64,000 nt of DNA from Dimargaris cristalligena (GCA_027576995.1 JANBQC010000019.1:1-64000), one strand, 5' to 3'. Positions 33,197-45,266 are shown, counted from the first letter of the stretch. Numbers and translations are program-made. Notes: generated by a model from the letters alone, not told the origin.

Positions 33197-34218
33197 GGTG
33201 CGGGTAGGTAAAGAAGGGAAGGGGAAAAAGAAGATATTCGACTTTTCAGTCGAATAGCGCGGGCGGAAGTGAAGAGGGGCTATAGAAGCAAAGAGAGGGG
33301 TAGAGGTGGTGATATCTCAAGGTAGTGGATATTGTTGATCGTATTTGAAGAGCTCCAGGAGATGGCCCTTTTATATCGTTTTATAAGTACGACTGGGTTA
33401 AAAATTACGCCCATATGGCACTCCTCAGTAGGATGCCTACTCCCCCTCCGTACTTTCACCGAACGTGTTAGACTGATAATAAAAATTATCAGGTATGCCG
33501 GGTGATTATAAACCCGGGGGCCCAGGTCATGGTTGGGGGGCGTGGTGGCCTACCCTTTTGTTGACTACATACTCAAAAAGCTGAGCCCAATTTTTGAGTT
33601 TACTGAGCTGTACAGAGGGTAATGCCCCACAGCTACTCGAAGTATTATTAATATAATCATGGGATTTTTGGGTAAAGTCCCAGACCCCCTGAACCCAGCC
33701 ACTGTCAACTGGACCGGGCACTATCGACGAGAAAGAGTTATAGCGGAAGAGATTGGGCCAGAAAATGACGGGAAGGAAAGATGTAAGCAATATACCAGAA
33801 GTACCAATATACCCTCTTTGCGGTTATTTTGGTAAGCCAGGTTATGGTTTGTAGGGCCTATCCCCCTACACTATTCAGGATAGCCAAATTACCAAGAAGG
33901 GGGCTGTAAAGGCCCTAGTTAGTATAGGAGGCCAACGGGCACCGCACCGGGTCACATTAATAGATATATGGCTATCCTCCCCTCCCTCTAACCTACCAAT
34001 TGGCCCAGAGCGAAGGTCATGCTAGGGAAGCGCAAGTTTGGGGCCATTTTGGCCAGTGGTAGTCTCGCATAGGCTTAGTACTGATTTATTGGTCATCGAA
34101 TCGTCCACGGTTTAGGGAAACGTCAAATCGTTTCGATCAAATAAATATTTTATTGAGGAGAGGCTATGATTATAGGCCCCATATTACAAAATTACAAACC
34201 CGCAACAAATATAAATGC
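33197..34218. other. intergenic region
   Basis: Promoter of the acidic secreted protein at the left. An 87-codon minus frame at 33527-33790 has no recognisable features, and I do not call it a gene. No repeats were noticed. Confidence 0.45.
33366..33375 (-). promoter_or_regulatory. TATA box of the acidic secreted protein gene
   Basis: Reads TATAAAAGGG on the minus strand, a near-consensus TATA box, about 170 bp upstream of the ATG at 33196. Confidence 0.55.
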
Positions 34219-36054
34219 CTAAGTCGTAGAGCTGTTATCTGTAGTCGTTGAAACGGACAGTTGAGTTTCCAAACCAAATGTTTTAACGGCCCGTTCACCC
34301 TCTAACACGATGATTTCGGGGTACCCATCGTAGTCCAAATCGGTCACACTGACGTCCAAAGGCCAGTCATTGAGTTCGAGTTCGGTCCGGCAACAGGTTC
34401 CTTCGTACACAAACAAGCGGTTGGTATGGCCAGCCACGACTATCCAGTCACATACCGAGGCATCTGGTCCATGGGTCGGGGTTTGAGTGGACAGGGATGT
34501 CGCTGGGTTAGGAGAGGATGTCGCTGACGATGATATGGGTGATGGTTGGGCTGGCGATGGCGCGGCCGATGAAGTGGATGTTGATGGCGACCCTTGGTTT
34601 GGTGGGGGTACATAGTAAGGGCGGAAAGTATGTAGTTGAGTAACCGTATAGTCACACTGGAATAATAAATGGGGCTGGAGCTGGTCATCGATAAGGTGCA
34701 CGGTCCCGTCATCACAGCCGACGATGACTTGAGTGGGCCGATGGGGAGGGGTGGTAACGGTACTGATATCGGGGTGCACGGCAGTGTCGGTCGGGGGTGA
34801 CATGACAGTGTTGGAATCGGGACTAGCCATGGTCACAGAGGTGGGAGAAGAGGCGGTGAGTACTGGGTTGGTAGGAACAACAAAATACCCACTAGCCAGG
34901 GTCATGGGCGGAGCGGGCAGTTCAATGAGGGTAACGAGTTGGCCCTGGCTCAAGACCTGGAGTAACGGCAGGTGACTTCCCACCAAAATATACGGGGCTA
35001 GGCCCACCGTAGTCGAGTCCGTCTGGGGATGGCCCACCGATGGTAAATCCACGCCTAAAAGGCAGCGAATGGGACCGGGCATGGGTGAAATCAACCCGGC
35101 CCGACCTAGCTGTGCGGAACTCAGCAAGGGAATACCCGCCCTCTGCTGCTGCTGGACGGTTAGAAGATGCGCCAATTGGTCCGCCAGACGGCGTTTCCAG
35201 TTGAGTTGATGGGGCACCACGCTGAGTACCGTGCCGGCCATATCACCGGCGATGATGTCGCGGTAGAGCGGCGTGGTGGGGCGGATATGCATGCACAGAA
35301 TAGGACTGGTGCTCACTTGATCGCGGCTAAGTAAATGGAGACCGGTACCGTAGACGCTCACGGAACCGTGGCTATCGCCCACAATGAGATCCTCGAATGG
35401 ACCCTGCACCGACCGGAGTTTGGGGTCGCGTCGGTCGTCGGCGGGGGCGCGGGTGATCGCTATCCGGGTGACGTTACCGGTGGCCATACTGCAAATCGCT
35501 TCGTAGTTGGTGTCAAATGTTTTGACATGCTAGAGTTACTCCCCGGTAAGGGGTCACCCGAATTCAAAGGGAAAGTGGGAGAATATCAAGGCATAATGGT
35601 TCAAGAGTTAATACGCCATGCGTTTTAGACCATGAGTTGGACCGTATCAAACTCCGCCTATTATCCTGGAAAACTAGGGCCCGCTAGAAACTGTACGCCT
35701 GAGTACTCGCCGCTGGGTCGAACTGGGACTACGCATTCCCGACTAACTTACCTGGCCAAAGGCTGAATAGATGGCGATTTTACTACTTTGGGTCGCCACG
35801 ATCACCTGGGCACCGCGAACCGCCCGACTCTCGGCCGAAATGCGACCCGTCGTCAAACACGTTAGCATTTCGGTAGCGTGGGTCCAGTGCCATATAATGC
35901 GAAACAATGGGCTGGCCGGCTCGGACTCCCCGCCCACGGGAGTTCCGGGGGTGGTATGCTGGCGTTTGGGGGAGTGCATGTTAGTGGAATTGGCATCGAG
36001 AGGGTTGGGACGACCCCGGGAGGCTGTGGGCACGACGGGGTCGGACAAGGCCAT
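34219..36054 (-). CDS. beta-propeller-like protein (FG-GAP/ITFG2-like)
   Basis: Exons 36054-35752 and 35529-34219 join in phase 0 across a 222-nt GTAAGT...TAG intron, giving 537 residues. The acceptor at 35530-35531 keeps frame through the internal Met. Repeating blade-like motifs occur along the protein: VIVATQSSKIAIYSAFGQ, FEDLIVGDSHGSVSVYGTG, RDIIAGDMAGTVLSVVP, QVIVGCDDGTVHLIDDQ, DWIVVAGHTNRLFVYEG and DLDYDGYPEIIVLEGERAVK. The pattern of hydrophobic strand, Gly-Asp/Cys-Asp, then VxVY, together with DLDYDGYPEI, points to FG-GAP-type propellers such as KICSTOR subunit ITFG2. Two Ser/Pro/Thr-rich loops interrupt the blades. I do not claim a specific orthologue; it could equally be another propeller scaffold. 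Confidence 0.78.
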
Positions 36055-37747
36055 GCTGAATGAAGAGGGGGGTTGTCGCAGGATGAGGAAAACGAGGGTA
36101 CTGGAAAGTAACCTCCAAGGCTGGGAATGTGGTTTTTACGCCGATGTAGTAGTGGGTGGGGCAATAGGAAAACGTTAAACTAGCACACGGGTGGAAGAGC
36201 CCAAGTTACAAAATGGATGCACTGACAGAAAAATACTTCTTTAACCAGTGGGTTTTGGTGAATGGTGTGTGGGGGGCGTCTTTGCATAAATGGACGTCCA
36301 CCCCCCTCCATTATCATTTTTCCAACCAGTAAATAGGGAGCAGTCGCTGGACTAGTAGTGGCTTATATAATGGCAAGTAGTTCACAGAGGGTAGAAAAGC
36401 ATGACTGGTGTTCAATTAAGTGCCAATAATAGGGGGGATATATTCAATATTAGCTATAGCCCCCAAATACGACCCCACAAGTAATCGTTTTTATTCGTGC
36501 CCCTGGTGTTTTCAATAGTTTATTAGCCATCCATTAAAAAACAAAAATAAAGGTTAATAAAAGGTGCCTGATAGCAAACGAGAAACACACATTGGCAAAT
36601 GTAAAATTGTGACAACTACTGTCAATAATGCATGATTGGTTAGGCCATGGAATAATAAGCAAAGTATATCAGTTCCAGGATATTGGGAACTTGCTACACT
36701 ACCTCCTAGATAATAGCCCAAGTTAGAAATCCTGTCGGGATTCTTCAATGACCCTCTTGTTTATAAGGCCCGACTTAACCCAGATCTTATCGACTGCACT
36801 GAAGGAGAGGGGGATGTCCTCTATCCATACCTCCAAGTCCAGTTGACAAGGCCAATTCCTAACAATAGTATTCTCACAGCTATACTGGACTTCTTCTATA
36901 TTCTGTTCCATGAGTAATTTCAAATACTATGCAGTTAAACCATTGGAGGAAGATATCTTGACCCCGAATATGTCCAATTCCTCAGTTATTTGGTGCAATC
37001 ATTTGAAGCTGTATATTTGGGGTAGGTATATTGTAGAATAACAGGACTTGGTCATAACCAATATAATAGGAAAATAGCAACATTGTAATGGTTTGGAAGT
37101 GCACTGGCTACTACTAGCTTAGAGAGACACCTCCACCCCTACTCTGTAGTGGTACAGTTAGTAAATTGTAACAGCTGGCAGGTATCAACCAGTTAGACCC
37201 CCCGGCACAGCCATCCTACTAGGTTTGAAGGCTTCAGAAATGATGACCATACTTTAGTCAATTCTATGGGACACTTAGTATTGCACTGTCAGTATATCAT
37301 ATTTTTATATTATAAGTAAATGTATTTGGTTTAAGCTCGCTCAACCTAGAGTCATATACTATGCCTACAATTCTACAGTGCCATTCTGGCCAAAATCACA
37401 TATGGTATGACAGACACACGGTAAGGTCATATTGGTGATATGGAAACGGAGGGGGGTAAACTAACGAGAACACCCATCGGCATTTCGTTATAGCTTGGTG
37501 AAGTTGGGGTAGGCGGGCGATATCGATAGTATAATATCTAAAGAGGCAAGGTGGATAAGCCTACATTTAATTTATATAAAGTGTCGATCAGAGCGTTGGC
37601 TGGTCGATTATGATGAAAATATAGTGAACAGGTAATCACGGCAATCCAGTTCTTAAGCCAAAGGAATGAGATATTGAACTATTACAGAGATATGGACGGG
37701 AGATCCCATCACTCAAATATGAAGAGAGGCGATGGGTGAAATGAAAG

Positions 37748-37822
37748 GAAGGGAGGGGAAATGAAGGGAGGGGAAATGAAGGGAGGGGAAATGAAGGGAG
37801 GGGAAATGAAGGGAGGGGAAAT
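37748..37822. repeat. five tandem copies of a 15-bp purine-rich unit
   Basis: Five perfect head-to-tail copies of GAAGGGAGGGGAAAT, with partial copies on both sides. One strand is all purine except for one T per unit, so triplex or G-rich secondary structure is possible. The unit length divides by three, so it makes an artificial repetitive frame on the minus strand. Confidence 0.92.
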
Positions 37823-38337
37823 GAAGGGAAAGGGAGTGATCGGCCCGTAAGGCAGAGCAGTGGGAGAGATAATATAATCGGCACAATATCTAAGGATCTC
37901 CTTGACGAACAATGATGTGAAGAATACACCAGCAGTTTGACTCCAATCTTGAATCCTACACCCCATTATACTACGGAGATCAAGCCATATTCAGCGGTTG
38001 GTCATATTGATGAACAATATCGACTGCTTGTGGGGAGTCAAACTATGCTGACCGTCCACAAAGTAGTGGGGCCAGAAAGACGAGGCAGTCGAGGAAAGGT
38101 GCATTCGGCAACCCCTCTGACTATAGACAACTGTGAACCGACCATAGATCATTGTAATATCAACCAGCCCTTTGTTACATTCCTAGAGCAGGGGTAGTAG
38201 AGATGCTGGTGGTTTATAGGCGATTGTTAACCTACGGTACTTTGGGAGGAATCCACAGGGATCGTTTGGAGGATACCCAGTGGTAGGAAATGTTGAACGA
38301 GGCAAAGAGGACGCTGGGTGACCGGCTGCTGGGAAAT

Positions 38338-38346
38338 TATATAAAT
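38338..38346 (+). promoter_or_regulatory. TATA box of the small basic secreted peptide gene
   Basis: TATATAAAT, 140 bp before the ATG at 38486. The intervening leader is C/T-rich. Confidence 0.55.
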
Positions 38347-38485
38347 ACCCCAGGCAGAGCGCCTTCTTTCTAATCAATATCAATAGCAACTCCCATTCTA
38401 TCCATACCACTTCATCCGCACCATCCCTGTCATACATTGCCCTTTTATCCTACATCTCAATTTCATCCCCCTTACTCCTTTCACT

Positions 38486-38755
38486 ATGGTTAAGCTCGCC
38501 CAACTTTTCATCTCCGTCGCTCTGATCGGTGCCATCTTCGTTACGGCCTCGCCCCTGCCACAGCCCAGTCCTGCCACCAGGGCTTCGGTGAAAAACGCGG
38601 CAAGTACTGCCTTGACTGGTGCAAAGAATCTTGGCAGCAAATTCGTCACCGCTGCGAAGAACTTGGGCGGTAAAATCAAATCCTCCGTGCAGCGAAAGCC
38701 CACTGCAGACCCAATTCCTGAAAAGAGCCAGCTCCTAAGAGCTAACACCATCTAG
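38486..38755 (+). CDS. small basic secreted protein
   Basis: One exon, 89 residues, no recognised family. A signal peptide of about 21 residues (LAQLFISVALIGAIFVTAS) precedes a Pro-rich stretch. The middle is an amphipathic Lys/Ala/Gly/Ser helix with near-repeats (SVKNAASTALTGAKNLGSKF, then VTAAKNLGGKIKSS), with lysines spaced three to four residues apart and no cysteines. The tail contains RK and several polar residues. Cationic, Cys-free helices of this kind resemble linear membrane-active peptides. That is resemblance of composition only, and no activity can be assigned. ATG context CTATGG is acceptable. Confidence 0.78.
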   Translation: MVKLAQLFISVALIGAIFVTASPLPQPSPATRASVKNAASTALTGAKNLGSKFVTAAKNLGGKIKSSVQRKPTADPIPEKSQLLRANTI

Positions 38756-40102
38756 CCAACATACATTTGATAACCGGCCCCAAGGCACCACCACCACCAT
38801 TACCGATTTGATTACATCGGTCAAGGTTGGGGCAGGCAACCGGGTATCATCACAAAAGCCTATCTGGCCCAGCGGTGTCGAACCGCAATTAATTTTGCGA
38901 CGAAAGCACACGCATATCTACAACCACGTTCATTAGTCGTTTTATCCCACATGGTGAATCACACAAGTGTACAACTACTATGTAAGCCTGCGAATGACTC
39001 ATAGGGGTCTTCATTAAGCAACTGTTTTTTTATAAAATATTAATAAATAAATCGACTTTTCCGTATTAAAGGATACCAACCCTCCAAACCATTACATATT
39101 GGTATACCTTGGATTAAGATTTGAATGTAACGCTATAGGAGCTATAAATTTTAAGGGTACTTTTTTTTTAGTATCGTTTATTCCTTTTTAATAGGAGTCA
39201 ACTGCCTTTGTCCCCTAAAGTCTCGAAAATAGGGTAAATATTCAACTAAGCCGTAAAATGGAGAATTGGCTTAATGAAGTAGATATCTCATTACCAGCAT
39301 AGTTTGCTTTCCCTTGGGGGGCCACTCTTCGAGTTCGTGCAACTTGGCTCCATTATTTTGTGTAGACCGCTTCCCCAGTCCCCTAGACATTTCCCTATTC
39401 CCTGTGAACCCTAGATAACCCCAGCCGTTGCCTCCCGGTTTTCCGTTTGTCTTATTCCCGACTTTTATATTAGAGACGCAATCAATCAATATTAATATAA
39501 ATAGGTATTTATGGTCGATGATTTTTTTAAGAAAATAGGACTTTCGGCCAAAAATATATTGAGGTGAGTGATACCAGGCCCCCCTGTGATTTCTGCCATA
39601 CAATGGAACACTCTCTCGCAAGGGCAGTATAACCTTTATATGGTTTGAAGGTCAACTGCCGCTGTAGAAAGGGGAAGCTCCAGCAACGAGAGATAAGCAA
39701 TTGAACAAGTGAATAAGAAAATATCCAACATGCGGAGCCATAATGCAAGCCACAGTGCGACATGTACTCCCAAGTTAATTGGTAGGCCCATAAGGGTAAT
39801 ACTTTGGAGTAACTCGCTCATACTTTTGAAGATACTGAGAGACAAACCGACCACAGCATAATGCTCCATCCCAGTTGGTAGGTCGCATCATTATCCCTCC
39901 CAGTCGAGTGGGTATCGTTTTTCCAACTTTATAAATGGTCGTCACCCCACCTCAGTATTCAAACTATCCCCTCCCCACCTGAGATATCGTCCATTACTTT
40001 TATTTCAAGTCTATTTTTCCGATTACATTGCCACCACACCTCCCAATCACGCCGCTTTAATTAGTTTGAGCTTGATCTCCTCCGCTATCTAACATCACCG
40101 CT
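38756..40102. other. intergenic region
   Basis: About 1.3 kb. It contains AT-rich runs and the TATA box of the zinc-finger gene. Two overlapping hydrophobic minus frames (39527-39869) have no other support. Confidence 0.45.
39930..39936 (+). promoter_or_regulatory. TATA box of the secreted zinc-finger gene
   Basis: TATAAAT located 167 bp upstream of the ATG at 40103, followed by a C/T-rich leader. Confidence 0.5.
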
Positions 40103-40825
40103 ATGCGTTTCTTTGGCGCAGCGGGTCTATTACTCCTTCTGGGCGCAGTCGCTCTCAGCCACGGTTCTGAACAGGATAATCAGGGCATCAAACTCAACGA
40201 CCTACTCAATTTATCAAGCCCCGATATTGGCTACGAGGATGCAGCAGCCCATTTGGCCCTAGGACCCTTCTACAGGGAAGCATCATGGAAAGAAGTGTCG
40301 GACTATATTTCTACAGTTAACGGTAAAGAGCTGGCCATCTACATTACCTTTCTCGAGCTCTACTTAAATGATGATGAAGTGAAACAAGCTTACTCTAATG
40401 AAGAGTTGTTCACCTTCGACGGGTTGGTCAACGGGACCGGGTCTGGGGGCGTAAGCCTTGGGGCCGAGGCCAGTGGTTCCGGTTCGGGAAGCGGAAGCTA
40501 TTCGGTCCTGAATTTCAAGCCACTAAATCCCGGCGTGGAGGTTAGCTGGGACCTCAGTGATGTGCAAGCGTGGGCTTACGAAACCAGTCCGTACTACAAA
40601 GACATGAAAGCATATTTGAAAACCACCCTAGACTGCCCGGTTTGCAAAAAAGTGTTCGTCCGCCGGTATGGACGCGATCGTCACCTACTTACTCATACAG
40701 GTGAAAGGTCTTTCAACTGTCAACAGTGTAATAAGAGCTACCCTCGCGAAGACGTCTTGAAAAGACATATGACGACGTCCAAGTGCCATAGCCGGGCTAA
40801 CAACTGTCCGCCTAACAATGAATAG
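40103..40825 (+). CDS. predicted secreted protein with C-terminal C2H2 zinc fingers
   Basis: One exon, 240 residues. The N-terminus is a textbook signal peptide (MRFFGAAGLLLLLGAVALSH). Residues 22 to about 110 are acidic and hydrophilic with no known family. A Gly/Ser linker (GSGSGSGSYS region, about 125-135) follows. The C-terminal part has a canonical C2H2 finger, Cys178, Cys181, His194 and His198 with x2-x12-x3 spacing, then a TFIIIA-type TGERSFN linker. The second finger has Cys206, Cys209, His222 and Cys228 (or His229), with PREDVLKRH as its helix. The linker and spacing are those of DNA-binding fingers, which makes a signal peptide unexpected. Possibilities are an effector that reaches another cell's nucleus, a cleaved or mis-predicted signal, or a secreted metal-binding protein. 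Function is unknown. Confidence 0.85.
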   Translation: MRFFGAAGLLLLLGAVALSHGSEQDNQGIKLNDLLNLSSPDIGYEDAAAHLALGPFYREASWKEVSDYISTVNGKELAIYITFLELYLNDDEVKQAYSNEELFTFDGLVNGTGSGGVSLGAEASGSGSGSGSYSVLNFKPLNPGVEVSWDLSDVQAWAYETSPYYKDMKAYLKTTLDCPVCKKVFVRRYGRDRHLLTHTGERSFNCQQCNKSYPREDVLKRHMTTSKCHSRANNCPPNNE

Positions 40826-43048
40826 TTCCAACCATTGATAGGGGTTCCTCCGGTGGAACCACGCGAACTCGCCAAATTCCAGTCCGTTTCACTGACGGTG
40901 GCTGGTGCGGCGTTTTCGGACCGCCCCCTTCCAATGCGGTACATTTATCTTTAAAATTATTCCCATCAGTAAAGCGAGGTTCTACTAAGCCATATTGGTA
41001 AAATATAGCCTTTGACGATGGGTAGCTGGATTATAACGCCAGTTGAAGGCCTCGCTATCTTGTTAAAGTAGCCGATTTAGGAGCAAGCTCTTTGTGGTAT
41101 TGTGGGGTGGTTGATTTGGGCATCCATGGGTAAATGGTGGTTAGGATGAATGATTCATATGGGAGATCCGCCGATTTTAACTGGTATAGCCCACCTGCTG
41201 AAGACCCGCATGGTAGGGATGGCATCGAGCAGTCTCATGGTTTCCAGAAGTATACCAATGTTGTCAGGAATGGCAATAGTGGTTCGGATGGGGCAACATA
41301 ACCCAGTTTTCTGGAATTGGCAATGGTTAGGCAGAGTCGGATTTAATAGGGGGCTAAACTTGCATATATAATACCCGGAAAAATTCCGGACTGGGTTTAG
41401 AATCACACATAATTACGATACCGCGATGCTCAGAAATGGCAGAGATTGGTCGCTGAGGACAGTTTTGCAAGGGGTACTTACAGACAACTAGTTACTGGTT
41501 GACGGGGGACATCAGGTAATGTTCTACAGCGGTTGCTAAATCCGGCCAAGCCTGGTGGAGGATTCGGAAGGTAAAGGGAATAGCAATTAAACGGGGAAAT
41601 AGTAGCGACTCGATTCAAGGGGGGCAATATAACATCGATCGTGAGGATGGGGAACTTGCAGTAAGCTGACGGCCCCATAACTATCGCTGTATTGTCTTGT
41701 GGCCACGACTGGATATTGGGGTGCTGTCGGAAAATCGGGAACCGAGGCATGGAAAATTAAATACCCATTAGTCGGAGAATGTATACGATCTAATTCACCC
41801 GTTCAATTTGAACGGTTTTGGCGGGGGTGTCGGTCGGTACTGGATACCATAGTCCTATATGGCTGCCACGGTATTACAGGGCCCTAATCTCACATTGTAT
41901 CAATACAACTGCACCAACGGCCTAATCTGGTATGGGTGACACCCAACCCAATCATATAGGATTTTGGGTAAAACGTAAGCGGGGCGACGGTTGATTATAG
42001 TATACCATTAACCAGTGAAAACCCACCCCATACTACGATCCTTTTACTATATAGTTGTCCCGAATCCCTTCCACATTGATGCTGAATATGCCGGAATCGC
42101 TGGGGTAACATATGCGGCTGGAATAAACCAAGAGATTACTTCATTTCCACAGACTGATACTCAAAAAGAACACCCAACATTCAGGCCATTTCTAATTTAT
42201 TGAACATGATGCGTTAATGGGGAACTATTTTAATTTCCAATGGTTTGGTGGTTCTACGGCTCAGTAATTTTCTGTGCGGGCCTTTGAAGCTTGAATTCAT
42301 GGGGTACTCGGCATTGCTTTAAACCCTGATACTTACTAGCACTGCTCCAACCGAAATGACAACAAGTAAAGTTAATAGGAACATTATATCAGGAGGAAGG
42401 TCGAGGTGGTCCATCATTTAAAATACAAATGGTTATTAAAGCAGCTTCTTGGGTGGACCCCGGTTCGGTTATGATATCCAGGAGTCTACGTGCCGGAATA
42501 ACCTTTACCCTTTTCTTTTAATTTTACTGGCCTGCTATCCTGTGGTTTAAGCCTCCGATTAAATGAATCGTATAGTAGCATCAGTGCATGGCTTATTTAA
42601 GTGGGAGGGGGGCCTTCAACAGGTCGATGTGTACCGGCTATTCATAAGGATAAGGGTAAGAGTTGACGAATCGGCGGAGTAATTTCCCTGAGTACGGCCG
42701 TCATGAGGATGGGTGATTATTGGGCGGGGGAAAGGGCGTGGGCACTGCGATTCATCAAACTGAGCAGTCCCAAGGGGGGTTTTGTTGCGCGTGACCCTGG
42801 GAAAGGGATGGGAAAAGGGGGGAAGGTCACATACATATTAGGCAGCCCATCATTTAAACACACAGTGGCCCACGTAAAGGAAAGTCACACATTCAAATCC
42901 CCATTAAATGCGCTGGGTTGCCTTGGCCAGCGCACTGAACCCCTTTTCCGGCCTAACTTGTTTCCCAACTAACTAACTAACTCACTAACTACCCAACCAC
43001 CTACCTGCCTCGTCCGTTATTCTCATTGACCCTAAACTCCGGTGTGCC
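40826..43048. other. 2.2-kb intergenic region
   Basis: No coding sequence is supported. There is a short run of repeated AACT just before 43000 and a C/T-rich leader for the next gene. Small frames carry no motifs. Confidence 0.5.
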
Positions 43049-45266
43049 ATGGCGTCTTCCATTCTCACTCCCGCCGCCCGCTCATTGCGACTACTCCAAC
43101 AAGTGGGCCAGCGCTGCCTCTGTCCGGCCCACGCCCGTCACCCGACCACCCCCCACGTCTGCTCCGGCAAGGTCCCCCCTCGCTTCGCTTCCGGAAAGTC
43201 CGCCGAGCGTCCCGCCCAGGAGTACGCCTTTGAAATGGCCAGCTCCAATATTCGTTTTGGTGAAGGGGCTACTCGGTAAGTCGTCGCCGCTCCCTTTCTT
43301 TGGACTACTATGGCGCAATACTAGAACTAGATTAGATACCACTTCCCTCCAAGTATCGCGCAAAGCTGGTCTGGGCTCTGTAACCGGGTGGTTATCGGGC
43401 ATGTTGGACTTATGAGCACATATTCGGACGTACTTGACCAGATATTTATCCTTGGCTGTGCTTGGCAATCTTTTTGTTTTCATAAAAAATTAGCGAAGTC
43501 GGGATGGACCTCCGTAATCTTAAGACGAAGAAAGTGTGTGTTCTGACCGACCCCAACGTAAGTAGCTGGCATTAGGCATGGTTGCTTTGTTTAAGTCACT
43601 CACTCATTTGTTTAAGTAGAGTTCCGGCTAAAGTCAAGGGCACTTGCCCACTATATTCTAAATTAACGTACCATACGAATGGCCACTATGCCATGTCTAT
43701 CCACATCGGTGATGACCTTGTTTGCACTTGTGACCCAATAATAGCTCAAAGACCTTCATCCAGTTCAGGAGGCCCTTCGCTCACTGAACGACCATAATGT
43801 CAACTACGTGCTCTACGACCGGGTGCGCATTGAGCCAAGTGACGCCAGGTAGGTATTCCTTGCCACCTACTGATATAAGAACTATCCTGAATTTACGTTT
43901 TTAATATCCCTTAACTACCCCCGTTCCTCTTGATCTAATAGTAAAAGGTCTGGTTTCCTCTTCGGTTCTATCTACCTCTGTATGAAGCTTCCGGGATGCC
44001 ATTTCGTTTGCCCAAAAGCACCAAGTCGACTCTTTCCTAGCCGTTGGCGGAGGTTCCGTGATGGATACGGCCAAGGCCGCCAACCTCTACTCCAGCTACC
44101 CCGAGGCGGACTTCCTGGATTTCGTCAACGCACCCATCGGCAAAGGGCGCCCCATCGACAAGACCCTGATGCCGCTGATTGCCATCCCGACCACCGCGGG
44201 TACGGGTAGTGAAACCACCGGCACCGCCATTTTCGACTACAAGCCCCTTCGCGTCAAAACGGGCATTGCCCACCGCGCCCTGAAGCCCCTGCTCGGTATT
44301 GTCGACCCACTGAACACCCGCAGTATGCCCACCCAGGTCCACCTGGCCTCGGGCTTGGATGTCCTGTGCCACGCCATGGAGTCCTACACCGCGATTCCCT
44401 ACAACTTACGCTCAGCTCCACCGGCCAATCCGTTGGAGCGCCCCGCCTACCAGGGGTCGAACCCCATCAGCGACGTGTGGTCCATCAAGTCCCTGGAAAT
44501 GGTCATCAAGTACCTGCCCCGGGTCGTCAAGGACCCCCTGGACCACGAGGCCCAGAGTCAGATGCTGCTGGCGGCCACGTTCGCGGGTATCGGGTTCGGT
44601 AACGCCGGGGTGCACCTGTGCCATGGCATGTCCTACCCCATTAGTGGGTTAAACAAGGACTACTCCCATCCCCAGTACCAGGTGGGCCACAACATTGTCC
44701 CCCACGGTATTTCCGTGGCCGTGACCGCGCCGGCGGTGTTCCAGTTTACCTCCCAAATGTACCCGGAGCGCCACATGGAAATTGCGAAACTGTTCGGTAA
44801 GTGATATGATTTCAGTAATTCCTACAGTATTAGAGGCATGCTAATGATGGAATTTTCAGCACTAATGCCTTTGGTTGTGGCTGCGGGCCCAGTGCTATAG
44901 ACACCCGGGCTTGCATATTTCACCCTGTCCGGGTGGACAGTATTTAGAATACGCACCACTCACTCTCTCACTTACTCTGTTTATCGGCTCAAACTATGGT
45001 AATTGATTTGTTTGATGATTAAAGGTGCCGACACGACCCATGCCAAATTGGCCGATGCGGGTTCTATCCTGTCCGACCGCCTTCGCCGCTTCTTCGACGA
45101 TCTAAAGGTTCCTAATGGGATTGGTGCTCTGGGCTTTGGTTCACAGGATATTCCCGCGCTGGTGGAGGGTACCCTGCCCCAGCACCGCGTCATCAAATTG
45201 GCCCCGGTCGAGGCGGCCAAGGAAGACCTCCAGGGTATCTTCGAGAAGTCCTTGAGTATTTATTAA
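43049..45266 (+). CDS. ADHFE1: hydroxyacid-oxoacid transhydrogenase (iron-type ADH, ADHFE1)
   Basis: A mitochondrial enzyme that oxidises 4-hydroxybutyrate while reducing 2-oxoglutarate to 2-hydroxyglutarate. Five exons, 43049-43275, 43494-43557, 43745-43848, 43988-44796 and 45025-45266, all splice in frame to 481 residues (human 467). The first 60 residues are Arg/Ser/Ala-rich without acids, a likely mitochondrial presequence. NAD-binding motifs are VGGGSVMDTAKA and PTTAGTGSE. Conserved blocks with metal-binding histidines are ASGLDVLCHAMESYTA, GNAGVHLCHGMSYPISG and NIVPHGISVAV. RPAYQGSNPISDVW is specific to this branch. The C-terminus (PALVEGTLPQHRVIKLAP) matches the animal protein. Exons 2 and 3 are small but nearly perfect matches to the family pattern. 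Confidence 0.95.

Larger units (their letters stand above)
36055..38485. other. 2.4-kb intergenic region
   Basis: Holds a 15-bp tandem array (37748-37822) and a TATA box before the next gene (38338-38346). A 66-codon minus frame at 36723-36923 looks protein-like but has no support. Otherwise nothing was recognised. Confidence 0.5.

Noticed and set aside
33527..33790. 87-codon minus frame
   Set aside because: No recognisable domain; a weak hydrophobic start only.
36723..36923. 66-codon minus frame with protein-like composition
   Set aside because: No homology recognised, no adjacent exons with good splice sites and no promoter.
37748..37822. CRISPR-like regular repeat
   Set aside because: Units are contiguous with no spacers, and the genome is eukaryotic.
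39527..39869. Two overlapping hydrophobic minus frames upstream of the zinc-finger gene
   Set aside because: They overlap in different frames, have no family and lie in the likely promoter region.
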